From Spisula solida (taxonomy: Eukaryota > Mollusca > Bivalvia > Venerida > Mactridae), in the NCBI GenBank assembly GCA_947247005.1, contig OX365956.1:15272089-15336088 (forward strand): DNA of 64,000 bases. Reading direction: 5' to 3'. Below, in pieces: positions 23,201-34,136 of this stretch. A program made the position numbers and the translations under genes. The notes under the pieces were generated by a model. The model saw nothing but the letters and a program-made list of their open reading frames with translations. It did not search any database and was not told where the DNA came from. Position 1 is the first letter of the stretch. Every line of letters starts with the position of its first letter.

Positions 23201-25755
23201 TTTAAGAGTAATTTAATATTTCGAATAGTGTCTAGTGATGGTGTAGTTAAGCAATCTACATTAAATTTTATACTTTTTATGATACGGTTCGAATAAAAGC
23301 TCATAATTCACTTATAATTCGTCGTTAATCCCACACTGCTAGGAAAGGATATTGAATCATACCGTTGCAGACCAGTAACGCATCATGAAATAAAGCGCCA
23401 TGAGTAGTATTTGCACTCAGAAACATTCCGTTGCAACTAGGTGAATCGATTTCCCCCCTAAATAAGGGTGGCACTAATGTCAATTCATAAATCAATCAAC
23501 TTACTAGTATACTTAGCAACTTTTCTAAGTCCTCACTTATATTTTTGATGATAACTTTGTCATTTTTGTATATATCTCAATGAATTTTGGTTATACTATG
23601 CATGTGGTATCGTTTTGCAGAATTGTACACCAACACGTCAATTTAGATATATATATTTTGAATGAAAACAGTCTTAACATAACAACTAAAGAAGGTAAAA
23701 GTCACAAATACAGATTTCGATATCAGGGATGACCACCATGTAGTCTGATTTTTCTGCAAGCAGTCACAGATGAGACTCAGAAGCATTGCCGAACGGGTAG
23801 ACTCGTTGAATTTTACTGTCTGAACTTAAAGTGGTATCACGTCTCCGGAGTAGCCCGATGTAACGTCATAACGTCACTTCAAATCGACAAACGCTCTAGC
23901 AATCTTACGACATACAACCAATAAAATTACCTTTTACTAAACACTCGAAGACATGTATATGTTGTAAATCAATCAGACAGTGATGTTTTTGGTACTTATT
24001 CTGACTTGTCGACACAAAATGCCACACTGCATCGTACCCACGTCACGTCATCTTTTTTTCTGACATCGTCGGGCGCATAACTGTGATATTAAAATCGATT
24101 TTTAAATGTTTTTTGTACGTGGCGAGTCTTTGGGCATAATTCGCAAGTGTTTGGAACAAATTCCGGGGATGCGTAACTACGCGCAGGGATAAAAACGCAA
24201 AACACACGTGGGTCTAACAACGTCAAAGCCACGTGCCATACGGCCAGTTTGTGACATGAATTAGTTTGTCTGCTGCATACAAACATCACTTGCCAAATTT
24301 TGGTTGCGTCACTGTTTATAATAAAAAAGTTATTAATCAATGAATATGACTTAGGAACGTTGTTAAGTATACATGTACTGGTCAGCTCATATTTGTTTTT
24401 TCTAAATATGTTTCCTTATCATTAGGTAGTTCTTCCCTGTCCGATTTTCTATTATCCGTTTTACGAGTATACCTCACTATATGCACAATATTTTGACATA
24501 AAACACCTGAACATGATAACGATTATTCTCATTTTGACAAATGTTCCATACGATTCATTGTTGTTTATGTTGAACAGAGAATGTGACGACAAAAGGAACA
24601 GAGCTCGCAACTACTGAGGGGAACATGTTTGTAACAACAAGTGTTAGTATTGCTATGATGGCTGTTGGAATCCTCCTAGGCATTGTTTGTGTTACCATGG
24701 TAATTTGTATGTTCAGGTAAGACATCACAAATAATGAATCTATACTAAGTACACCTATCAGCAATGTACATAGTTTCTGACTATCATCGGTTAGCTGTAT
24801 AGAAATAAACAAATGCTTGTATTTATTTTTGTCCAATGTGCAAGCCTAAAATATTAATGCGACTATCATGCGAAGTGTGTGACTTGATTATTTAATTAAG
24901 TATCAATTTGATGTCACCCAGAAATCATCGTATGTCTTGTACATGTATGTACCAGTGCATTGATGTGTGAATATGTATGTATATGTGTGAATATGTGTGT
25001 ATATGTGGGTATATGTGTGAATATGTGTGAATATGTGTGAATATGTGTGTATGTGTGTATGTGTGTGAATATGTTTGAATATGTGTGAATTTGTGTGTAT
25101 ATGTGTGAATATATGTGAATATGTGTGAATATGTATGTATATGTGTTAATATGTGAGAATATGTGTGAATATGTGTGAATATGTATGTATATGGGTGAAT
25201 ATGTGTGTATATGTGTGTATATGTGTGAATATGAGTGAATATATGTGTATATGTGTGAATGTGTGTGTATATGTGTAAATATGTGTGAATATGTATGCAT
25301 ATGTGTGAATATGTGTGTACATGTGTGTATATGTGTGAATATGTGTAAATATGTGTAAATATGTGTAAATATGTATGTTTATGTGTAAATATGTGTGTAT
25401 ATGTGTGAATATGTGTGTATATGTGTGAATATGTGTGCATATGTGTGAATATGTGCGTATGTACGTATGTGAATCGGTATGAAGCTGGATCGTATTGTAT
25501 ATGTGTGTATCTGTACGATTAATAGTATTGCCAATAATATACCTAGCTAATTAAAGCTCTTTGAAAACTCACCCTCCGTTTAAATTTATTATTTATTGCT
25601 TCCTTTACAGACGCTTGATGATAAACAAAGCTAGAGTGGGGGAGCCAACTACCAGCGATGGTGCAAAGAAAAGATACGTTAAACCGCGGCACGAAAACGA
25701 CAACCCAAATGATGATGAGCTCTACGACAGTCCCGTTTATGAAGACGAACTGTAG
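17184..25755 (+). CDS. Multiple-EGF type I membrane protein (MEGF / scavenger receptor F-like), 4 exons
   Basis: Model: exons 17184-17226, 21571-22740, 24578-24716 and 25611-25755, giving 498 residues. Junctions are phase 1, 1 and 2 and the frame is kept throughout. Residues 1-15 are a signal peptide (MSSLVKLVVGLLLAG). Residues 16-404 hold about a dozen EGF/laminin-type Cys modules of the form CxxGyWGxxC. Residues 405-425 are a Thr-rich stalk, about 426-450 one membrane span, and 451-498 a short cytoplasmic tail with two tyrosines in 'ELYDSPVYEDEL'. Such proteins (MEGF10/11, SCARF, Draper relatives) bind particles, apoptotic cells or other ligands at the surface and signal through tail tyrosines. 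The family is expanded in bivalves. The choice of first exon is the weakest part: intron 1 is 4.3 kb and another upstream exon could exist. A dead relative lies immediately upstream. Confidence 0.68.
17227..21570. other. Intron 1 of the EGF gene (proposed)
   Basis: 4.3 kb with a GT start and a tatttttaag end. It holds unique-looking AT-rich DNA to about 20150, a direct-repeat block at 20150-20790, and unrecognised sequence at 20800-21540. No extra in-frame EGF exon was found by eye. Confidence 0.5.
20150..20790 (+). repeat. Direct repeat, ~150-180-bp units with 'aaggtcaaggtcac'
   Basis: Four units share 'ggttcctatctcaaaggtca', 'aggtcacagttggaggtcaaat' and 'gtttgtccgg..cat', each with 'agtgtcatgc'. 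The leader 'gtcgaggccgcttgcggtg' at about 20149 precedes the array. This type of repeat is widespread in bivalve genomes. Confidence 0.85.
21571..22740 (+). CDS. Exon 2 of EGF gene: EGF-like repeat domain
   Basis: A 1170-bp exon between tatttttaag| and gaag|gtaagg, phase 1 at both ends, as expected for exons carrying EGF modules. It starts 'CINECCGDCPTGFWG' and contains about a dozen modules whose signature is CxxGyWGxxC (for example CPTGFWGVEC, CISGFYGPHC, CQDGYWGRQC, CRPGYWGEKC). The modules from about residue 215 on are shorter, near 28-30 residues each, and very alike. Around residues 165-190 one module is distorted (GYGDYDYVYSGFQYG) and lacks the usual Cys pair. One N-glycosylation sequon is visible near the end (NHT). 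Confidence 0.9.
22891..23194. mobile_element. MITE-like element carrying a tRNA-like core
   Basis: Ends 'tactgtaaataatttc' and 'gtgatttacagta' are inverted matches, continued by tcgcaattc / aatcgcgaaat. The centre (22984-23056) is a tRNA-Thr-like sequence. Confidence 0.55.
22984..23056 (+). repeat. tRNA-Thr-like pseudo-tRNA
   Basis: Starts gcctccgtagctcagtggtt and ends gtggaggca: the acceptor stem pairs over seven bases and the T arm (ccggg ttcaaat ccggg) is perfect. The D stem has two mismatches and the anticodon stem does not close properly (gcttgccgtgtaatctggcg), so it is probably not a working tRNA. It keeps Pol III A and B boxes. Confidence 0.55.
24578..24716 (+). CDS. Exon 3 of EGF gene: stalk and membrane span
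   Basis: 139 bp between tgaacag| and ttcag|gtaaga. It encodes a Thr-rich stalk ('NVTTKGTELATTEGN', with an N-glycosylation sequon) and a hydrophobic span rich in I, V, L and G, ending MFR. Phase 1 in and phase 2 out agree with exons 2 and 4. Confidence 0.82.
24953..25475. repeat. Microsatellite (atatgtgtgaatatgtgtgt)n, intron 3
   Basis: About 520 bases of atgtgtgaat / atgtgtgtat decamers with scattered point changes. It lies wholly inside intron 3 (24717-25610). Long minus-strand frames here (His-Thr-Tyr repeats) are artefacts of the repeat. Confidence 0.95.
25611..25755 (+). CDS. Exon 4 of EGF gene: cytoplasmic tail
   Basis: Starts after cctttacag| and completes an Arg codon (AG|A). The 48-residue tail is charged, with a basic stretch (KKRYVKPRH) then an acidic end carrying two tyrosines, 'DDELYDSPVYEDEL', before TAG. 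YxxP and YEDEL-type sites are plausible SH2 or adaptor targets, as in other engulfment receptors; this is inference. Confidence 0.82.
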
Positions 25756-26231
25756 GTCGTAGAAAATTGGTTAGATATTGTAGTAAAGGAAACGTTAATG
25801 TAGAGATGTCGATGTCACTCTTAAAATTGAACTTTCGATATAAATATTTGTGTAATTAGTTATATTCAGAGTATATATGTAAATATCATTTGTATACTGA
25901 AACTCATTTACTTACCACAGTACATACTAAACCAATACTAAAATTTAAAACGTAAAATTAAGAACATACATACAAGTCATGCACATAGTTGCTATCTATA
26001 AATACAGTAATGATGGAACCCAAAAGAAGACCATCTTGGTAATCCATTAATACACACAACCCACATTGTACATATACAACTACAAATCTTAATGTACAAC
26101 CAACCTACATTATACATAGACAACTACAAATGTTCATGCACAATCAACCTACACGGTGCATAAACAACTTCATGTACAATTGTAAATGTATAATCAACCT
26201 ATATATATTTAAGAAATAAAAATCTGATCGC
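25756..26231 (+). other. 3' flank of the EGF gene; short repeats
   Basis: Presumed 3' UTR, AT-rich. From about 26040 to 26200 a loose ~45-bp repeat of 'acatatacaactacaaat' and 'caatcaacctacat' words occurs. An aataaa lies at 26214, but no poly(A) site can be fixed. Confidence 0.45.
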
Positions 26232-26361
26232 GTATTTTGTCGGTGAATAAAACATGGGCAGGAGTTCGAATGCGGAAAAATTAAATCACGAGTGCGAAGC
26301 ACGAGTGATTTAATTTTCCGCATTCGAACGAGTGCCCGTGTTTTATTCACCGACAAAATAC
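26232..26361. mobile_element. Fold-back palindrome (~130 bp)
   Basis: Arms 'gtattttgtcggtgaataaa' and its complement extend through 'gttcgaatgcgg' and 'aaatcac' to a centre at about 26297 (gagtgcgaagcacgag). Almost every base pairs, apart from a few mismatches near 26256-26266. Confidence 0.85.
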
Positions 26362-26935
26362 AAGAACAGAGTTTTTATTTCGATTCTAAATACGATAATA
26401 TCCCGCACTATTTAACTGCGCGCATTCCATTTTCACCCATTTAACATTGAACATAATTCCACGCTGAAATTGAGTGGCATATTAGCTGGTACAATTACCA
26501 CCCTCGTTAATGAAAACGACCTTCGTAATTTTCTGAAGGAAAAAAACACATGTTAAACATTGAAACAATTTTAATAACACGAGTATAGTGTATCTATGTC
26601 ATGAAATGAAAAATATAAATGAATTGATCATCAGAATTTTTTATGAATCTTAATTTGGAGAGTATATTAAAGTTTCCAAAAATAGATGTAACACTGGATT
26701 CTCGTGAAACTCGCGGTCCGTAAATTTTTACTATAATGTTTACGTTCATTCATTCATTAATAGGTCGTGTGATACGGGGCGTAAATTGTAACAGCCAATT
26801 TGTTACCATGTTTTATGGGGGTAATAATACATAGTTAGGTCCGCTCTTTGTTTAATGGATTAATCCGCGGATCGTGTTAGAATACTTGATAATACACGTA
26901 ATTGAAACTCGAATGCCGAGTAACTTAAGTACATA

Positions 26936-27144
26936 CAGGGTGTTAAAAATGTTCGTTCTCAAAATTTAAATTCAAATAAAGTTTCGTTTGAGCTATGTAT
27001 GCCGTAGAAGATGTTAATTTCCTACTCTAATAGCTTCATTTAATGCCAGAGAGATTAGAACAATGGTAATTTTACAGTCTTCTGAGGTCAGAAAAATAAA
27101 ATATTGAAACTCAAACATTGAGAACGAACTCTATTAACACCCTG
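26936..27144. mobile_element. MITE with TA target duplication
   Basis: Inverted ends cagggtgttaaaaatgttcg and 'cgaactctattaacaccctg' bound 209 bp, flanked by TA on both sides (26934-26935 and 27145-27146). The match continues inwards as ttctcaa / ttgagaa. Confidence 0.85.
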
Positions 27145-27702
27145 TACATTGTATAGTTTATAAACATGTACTCACATACTCATAATTTTATATAGATAAT
27201 ATCTATATATTATATGTTTTACAGTGTTTGCCTATGTACAATTCTCATATCATTCATATAAGAACCAATAGACAATATACTCACATACTATATTCTGTCC
27301 CTGTCTGTATTCAATTCTCTTACCATTCTTCATTCAATCCATTAACAATACAATTTTACTAACAATCATTTTGTACACATCATCTACACACTGTTCATGG
27401 CAGTCTTTACTAACATATCCTTTAAACATTGGTTGGCACGTTGGTCGAAACTTAGACCATGTGCAGAAATATTGCACACGCCCCATCACGTGTTAGGAAC
27501 TTCGACATAAATGATTAAAGAGTAGAATGACATAATTGTTTTTTAATAAAAAAACACAATCAGTAAGTGAAGTATAGTTCATATTGCTTAGTTGTTTAAG
27601 ATGTCTTAGATGCCAACATGCACAGCTTAACATTATTACAACATTCATCTAAATTAATACAATTTTGTATTACAATGTATTATACATGTAGATCTATTCA
27701 TT

Positions 27703-27950
27703 CAGAGAATTTGACACGACTCTCGACCTTTAAATTAGCATAATTTAACAGCTGATATATTGTCTATATTTAGAACCCAGGCTGTATGTTTTCATAAGCG
27801 GAGAGTGCCACGAAGGCGCTCGAGGAGTTATACCAAAACAAACCTAAATAACCGATATTGCACGATTTGCTCGCGGAAATTTATATACTCATCGCAACTA
27901 CCTTGTATAATATTCATGCATAAAGGTCAGGATCATGTCAAATTCTCTGT
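27703..27950 (-). mobile_element. MITE family 1, copy 1
   Basis: Ends cagagaatttgacacgactc and 'catgtcaaattctctg' are inverted. The interior ('tttaacagctgatatattgt', 'tgttttcataagcg', 'cgcggaaatttatat', 'attcatgcataaaggtcagg') recurs at 35764-36591, 45066-45284 and 48351-48630. Confidence 0.85.
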
Positions 27951-28105
27951 GCTTCATACTTTTGTGATTTGTGACTGTATGTACTATTTTCAGTGCTACC
28001 GTACGAGATCATGCACTTTTGGCATGTTCTGTTACAGTACATTACCTTTCACATCATCTTTTCATGTTTGTCTTCCTGTTTGGTTCATGTAGTCATGTTT
28101 GGGTT

Positions 28106-28300
28106 TGACGGTGTCCGCGTGGTTAACACTCTCAACTACCAATCCGAACGACTTTAATCCAACTAGAGATGAACTGGCTGGTAACCCAGATGTAGTCTGG
28201 CATGTATCAGTGCTATATACCGGGAACTTTAAAGAACCAAGGAGTCTGTTCGGAAAAAGCTAGGGTATTCTACTGGATCCTTATACAGCATTTAGGCTAC
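28106..28300 (+). mobile_element. SINE fragment, same body as 7.6 and 44.5 kb
   Basis: A tRNA-like start (gtgtccgcgtggttaacact) is followed by 'gtgctatataccgggaactt' and 'taaagaacca', which match the body of the SINE copies at 7617-7968 and 44475-44905. It is truncated. Confidence 0.6.
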
Positions 28301-28472
28301 TAACGATTGTTTGTGTCCATGTCTACTTGGTGATTCCGTGTATACATTGATTTTAAACACCGTCAACCATGTATGCAAATCATCTTATAAAATTCCATGG
28401 CTTTTGTTTTACTCAAATTTACATTAATTTTAATAAATTGTACATTATTAATTATTGTTTGTTTTGTAACGA

Positions 28473-28950
28473 TCTACGGAGCTACACTACTGTATTTTAG
28501 ATGGAAACGATCCTTAAAGATTCACACATAATACACAAGACTTTTAATTCAGCATATCTATTAGACTACATGGTGTTATTCATGACGTGCCATTATCCGC
28601 AGGAAATACATTGTTTGTATTTATCGATTTAAGGAGCTACACTACTGCATTGATGGGAACGATTCTTAAAGATTCACAGATAACACAAGACTTTTAATTC
28701 AACATCTCTATAAGAATAAATGGGGTTTTTTCATGACATGTTTGTGCCACTATCCGCAGGAAATAAAACAATATAAGATTAAGTCAGAGGGGGAAGGCAG
28801 CACTCAACTCAGCCAGTCGATCATAGACAACATAAAAATACATACAAGACATCAAGCAACAATGCACAATGCTGAACAAGTACATGGTGATGAAGATATA
28901 GTATTTTTCATGACGTGTTTGTGCTATTATCCGCAGGAAATAAAAGACGT
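28473..28950 (+). repeat. ~155-bp tandem repeat, two full copies plus part
   Basis: 'ggagctacactactg...gattcacagataacacaaga... ttatccgcaggaaat' occurs at about 28477-28610 and 28631-28765. The 'catgacgtgtttgtgc' to 'ccgcaggaaataaa' end recurs at 28905-28946. The intervening 28775-28870 block ('gtcagagggggaaggcagca') is shared with the minus strand at about 43830-43915. Confidence 0.7.
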
Positions 28951-30568
28951 TATTACTATCAATTGAATTATATTTCTCATCATTCAGGATTTATCTATGG
29001 ACATCACAGAATAAATTTACCCGATGATAGTAAAATGAAAGTTGATACTGGTACATCCATACTGACAGGCGTCCTACATCCGGACACTTTTTGCATATTT
29101 TTCACGATAACTCGGGGAATGTGTAAATCATGTCATTGAAATTTTCCCTGAACAAAGCTAGGTTCGTCTCTGAACTGATGAGCTAATTTGTTTACCACAT
29201 CACCCCATTTTTAAGTCCAACAGGACCATCAATCCCGACACCATGTGGTCACATTTTTATTTCGAAAAAGCGTTAAATATCGAATTAAATTTAATTTTTG
29301 TAATCCGCAAGGGAAAGTACCCAAAGAACTGTCTGTACAAAGTTTTGTAGAATTTATCTCCCCGACTATTGGAAAAAATCGATCGAAACATTGCGCTGTA
29401 ATTTCAACGTTCACTTTTCATCACGGGCATTTTGATACATATAGGATCCGTCATATGTTGTCTTTGTAGATCAACGTTTCTTAAACGAGTCTAGAAAACA
29501 CAGGTTATTATGCGATCCTTTTGATCTGTTGATCTTAAAGACAACGAGTGACGGATTCTTTTTATCACATTACCATAGTTACCGAATTAATACAACGTCA
29601 ATAAGTATTTAAGCCGGCGACGTTACGTTTTCGCGCCGAAGAGCTGGTGACGTCACGCATTTGTTATCACACGTGTTGGAGAACATTGTTCCGTCATTTG
29701 TTCAAACATGGAATAGCACGGTATTTTTGTGATAGAATTTGAGGTTGTACGATATTTTGAAACTCTGCACGTATTTTTTAAGCTACATTTCATGGTTAAG
29801 TTGTTTACAAAACTTCTCATCGGCTTACCTCATATTTGACATAAGGACCGTAGTTTACATTACGGGGCTGCGCTTATGTATTGCGCATGCGCAGTTATGC
29901 GATTGTCGACTCCCCCCACAATGTAAACAAGCTTCGTGAAGGCAGATGAAATTAAATGCGATTCGACATTTCTGGTAAAATATTTAACTTTAATCGTTGC
30001 TACTTCGTAGTGTTGACAAAATCAAGCGTCTAATTGATTGACAACAGATGATCAAACTTTATGGCTGCATAAAGTGTAGACCATATTGAAAATAAGTATA
30101 ACACCAAATATGTTATCTACTATAAATAAAGTCGTTACTTACTTACTTACTAAAGCGTTTTTAAGACTGTCCGGATTAGTGGTCGTCCAGATTTGGAGGT
30201 CGCCAGCCAGTAGTGAAGTCCTTAGTCACATTCGGTTACGAATCGTGATTTAACAGAATTCGTCATACATGCATTATGAAAGGAGAGTTCCATTGGATAG
30301 TAAGTTATGCCATTTGCGGAAAGTTTTGGCATATTCTGTTGAGGTTACACTTTGGGGTATAGGTTTGGAGACAGTAGACAAATGTCATTTTAAGAAACCG
30401 ATGATAAGGCAACATTCAACAGAAATAGCTGAGCACAACAGACCAACAAATAAACGGTGTAAAAACGTTAATAACAAATCGGGAAGGTAAGGCAGCATCA
30501 AACAGACAAAACAGCGCACAATTCGATACACAAAATATAAAGTTTTATTCTAATGCTTTTTCTATGTA
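28951..30568. other. No gene seen
   Basis: Unique-looking sequence. Bases 29610-29670 are richer in CG and contain gacgttacg / gtgacgtcacgc, but no exon could be supported. Confidence 0.45.
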
Positions 30569-31927
30569 CGAGGGGGTATCAAAAAGTTCGTGCACTGGCC
30601 CGTTCATTTTATTATGCGCAATGTGATTGAATTATTTGTTATGCCATCTTAAAATATATTCAAGTCTGTACTAAGAAACCAATAACAAGTTGGCTAAATG
30701 CTTATACATGTATTAATAAAATATTTAACCGATTCAAAAGATGACCGACAGCCACCGGCGCACTTTTCGACGTCACGACGTCGTCCAATGTCAACACATC
30801 TGTCACGTTTGGATCGACCATGGGTTATTCTTTCACGAAGTGCGGTCTTACTCACATGATTAACTTTTGTCATTTTCTGATCCACTGATCGTTAAAGCTT
30901 CGAACTCCGCCATAATGTGATGTGCGGTCGACAAGAACGCACATGTATCCTAGCATCGTCACCCATAATGTCCATTCTTAATATTGCATTATCACAAGGC
31001 GCCAAATCGGGACTATAGGCTTAATGTGTATAGTTTTCAATCATGATTTAGCCTCGAAAACGTCCATGTGATAACTTCAGTTGTATTTGTCTCATTTTTG
31101 TCATCGCAATAATGTTTTTACAGTTTGAAAGAAATAACCGCGGACTTTGCTCATCTGTTTGAAGTCTTGGGATCAAACACTCATAAACCATAGACAGTTC
31201 CGAGATACTGTGTTGAACTGTCGTATACGAGTACATTACCGGCTTACTGGAAACTCAATATTACTGCCTTTTCTATATAAATATGTGTCTGTCGCAGTTA
31301 ATGAAAGATTTGACCACTTCACTTCTTTCATTACACTGCTGAATAGGTCTACCTCAACGATAAGCACCATCTAACTCTTTCATCGCTACATGCCTTATGT
31401 CATTTAAACAGGAATAGTCCTAAGACAGCCTCATTTTTCTACATATCCAAATGTTGGGGCATATCTGAGTAAAGAGCATTTTGCAATGGCGTTTCAAAAT
31501 TTTGAGCGTAACGTCATGTTGAAAAGTGCGCCGACGTCATGAAATGCGATTAAAATCGCGTTACCCAAATTCAGATGTATTTGGCGTCATGTCAGTATGC
31601 ATGCAACTAGCGTCATGATATATACATTAGGTTGATGATACGGTCTTAATGGTTACGTCGGTGGTTTAAGATATCAAAACGGATGACGATTCACAGAATT
31701 ATAAGTATAGGTTGAAGGTCAAGTCCATTATAATTTTAAAGTGCGCCGCGGGACATTTTTTAAGTAACCATAGTAACCGCCACATACTTAGCAACATGTT
31801 TTACTAGATGAGAATTTGAAAACCAATTCGAAATAAGTTATTTTAATGTATGTGTGAATTTTGCGGAAATCAGTCGAAAACTGAACAAATGACTGACCCA
31901 GTGCACGAACTTTTTGATACCCTCTCG
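30569..31927 (-). mobile_element. Mariner-type transposon, inactive and scrambled
   Basis: Inverted ends (cgagggggtatcaaaaagtt and its complement) flanked by TA, 1359 bp apart, match the normal size of a mariner element. On the minus strand at about 31019-30990 'YSPDLAPCD' is readable, the signature near the catalytic end of mariner transposases. The rest of the frame is broken. A 'DDARIHV' reading that resembles the HDNARPH block lies after this motif rather than before it, hinting at internal rearrangement. Confidence 0.75.
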
Positions 31928-34136
31928 TATATATGAGAATATCCCACATAGTCAATAGTATAACGAAAACCCGTCTGATACATGATACACGCACACATTA
32001 TGTTGTTCTATAAGCATCCTGTTTTATCCGGCACCATGCTAGAAACATTTCAGCAACATGCATGATAATTATGTGTATACAATGTATATCATAAAAGTTC
32101 ATAATTTCGAGCATGATGCTTATTTTTTATTTTAAAGATAATGTAATTGGTGAGGGGCATTTTTGTTTGCTACTTTCGGCTTTCTTGTGACATTTGCATT
32201 ATGCTTATTTGTGTTCTACTCTTTCTTCTGAGTGCTGCATGACTTTATGAATCAGATACATAATCTTTTTGTTGTACAGATCTCAGTGTATAATCAAATG
32301 TATGAATATTTTTGTGTGAATATTTTAAATACACTTCACATATCTATCTAGTATAGTGTGTATAATACCGTGATGATATGTTACCTGACTCGTATAAAAC
32401 TCCATAATTGTAATACATACAAAACATCCTGTTTCATATAATTATAGAATTGGCCATGCTTGATATATTATATGAGTTATGCGACTATCTCGTAACTATA
32501 GCTTACTTTTTCGTCACGCATCATAACACAATCCCTAGTGCGTACGTTTCTCGCATACCGGGTACCCTGTTCGCATAAAATAAACTCAGGAACTTGGTTT
32601 CTTAGTACAGACTTGAATATATTTTAAGATGGCATAAAAACCAAAAACTGTCAATTCCAGGACCCCGTAAGTCGCTTATAAACGTCAAAATTGAATTCCA
32701 GATTCAGGTAATGAGGCAACCAATCAAATGGTCGGTATTGTACCACGTGGTACACTGAAAGCTTCCGCTGATCTCCCGTTTCCAAAACAAACACAATATT
32801 TGAGCATTTTTAAGAGTGATATCTTAACAATGTAAGTAGTTTATACATGGCCTATTAATTGTGATTTATGTGTAACTCAATGAAACATATGTGTTCTTAT
32901 TGTATTTTAAAGCAAAACCTCGAAATATACGATCTGATCAATATTACGTCGATTCGGATATCCGGTTTTCGGATAATTGTAGACAGTAATGTCAAATTTC
33001 GCTAAATATCATATCAAATAACATAAATTATGACACAATCTGACCATTGCTTTATTTCTGGGCTTCATCCTGTGTCGTCAAACCTCTATCCACTTCTATG
33101 CCCCCCTTCGACAGGTTGTTGGTGAAATCGGCACCCTTGCCTTCATCCTCAAAACTTAGCACTTCGCTTTGTTGATGACCTGTTCTAGCTGTCATGTCGT
33201 GGCTTTTCAGGAATGTGTTGTTTTATGCGCGATATCAGATCAATATCTAACTGCTGACATATTCCTCTTGTTTTCTGTTTACTCGTTCATTATCCCTCAA
33301 ATGGTCCATAAAAAGAGGAACTGAGAAATGAGATATTCCTGACTAACCACTGTCAAAATACTGAATTTCTCAGGTGCTGTATCATCATACAGAATTTGCC
33401 GCACTTTCATAGATAAAATGTGTGATGTACGTATTCGGGATCCCACAATATGCTCCTTCGGTATCCAGAATTGTCGTCGCTCTGTGCTGGCAAGCGCTGT
33501 TTCAAAGCATATGCTGACTTTTCTACAATTTTCTATTTTCTACAATGATTCTCAGATTGCTAGTCTGGTCAGTGCAAGAACATTCTACTGCACGTCACTG
33601 GGAAAACGAAATAACTGGTGTTTTCAGAATATAGCTAGTAGAATGCTTTTGATTCAGAAGACCATGCAATGATCTGATAGTAGCATTATCACTCTTCTTG
33701 TAGTTCTTATACTCATAATACCCCCTTCTTCGATAGTCATTATGTAATATGTACCCCTACTTCAAGTCAATTCGCATTTTCTCTTCCTCTCACATCTGTT
33801 CAAAAAGGTGATGCATCATATATACTGATGTTTTAAGATGTTGAAACATCGGACTGGGACGATAATAATCTAGGCTTGTTTCGCTATCGAAAACCGGAAT
33901 GTCACGCATGCTTAACATCTGCAACGCATATTTACAACGATGGAGGTATCTCTTTAACAATGCCAAATGTGAAGTGGTAGTGTTTAACGATACAAACATG
34001 CAACAAACACAATTTATGCTGCGACGTCACTGTCACAATATTCTTACTGGACGGAAGGAGATTAATATATTTACACTAGGAAAATTGTTTCACACGTGGT
34101 GTACATCTAAATCGTGTAAAGGACCAGCTTCGCTTC
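31928..34136. other. No gene; 3' flank of the BTB-BACK locus
   Basis: Contains the inverted partner (32594-32634) of a 41-bp segment inside the mariner at 30642-30682. Otherwise AT-rich DNA; open frames at 33418-33672 and 33899-34174 have no recognisable domain. Confidence 0.45.

Larger units (their letters stand above)
22741..24577. other. Intron 2 of the EGF gene
   Basis: Begins gtaagg and ends ttgaacag. It carries an inverted-repeat element with a tRNA-like insert (22891-23194); the rest is AT-rich with no coding signal. Confidence 0.7.

Noticed and set aside
24914..25440. Two long minus-strand frames rich in His-Thr-Tyr-Ser
   Set aside because: They are translations of the decamer microsatellite in intron 3 and have no coding meaning.
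30694..30885. Small basic protein on the minus strand
   Set aside because: It lies within the mariner ends and is most likely part of the broken transposase region.
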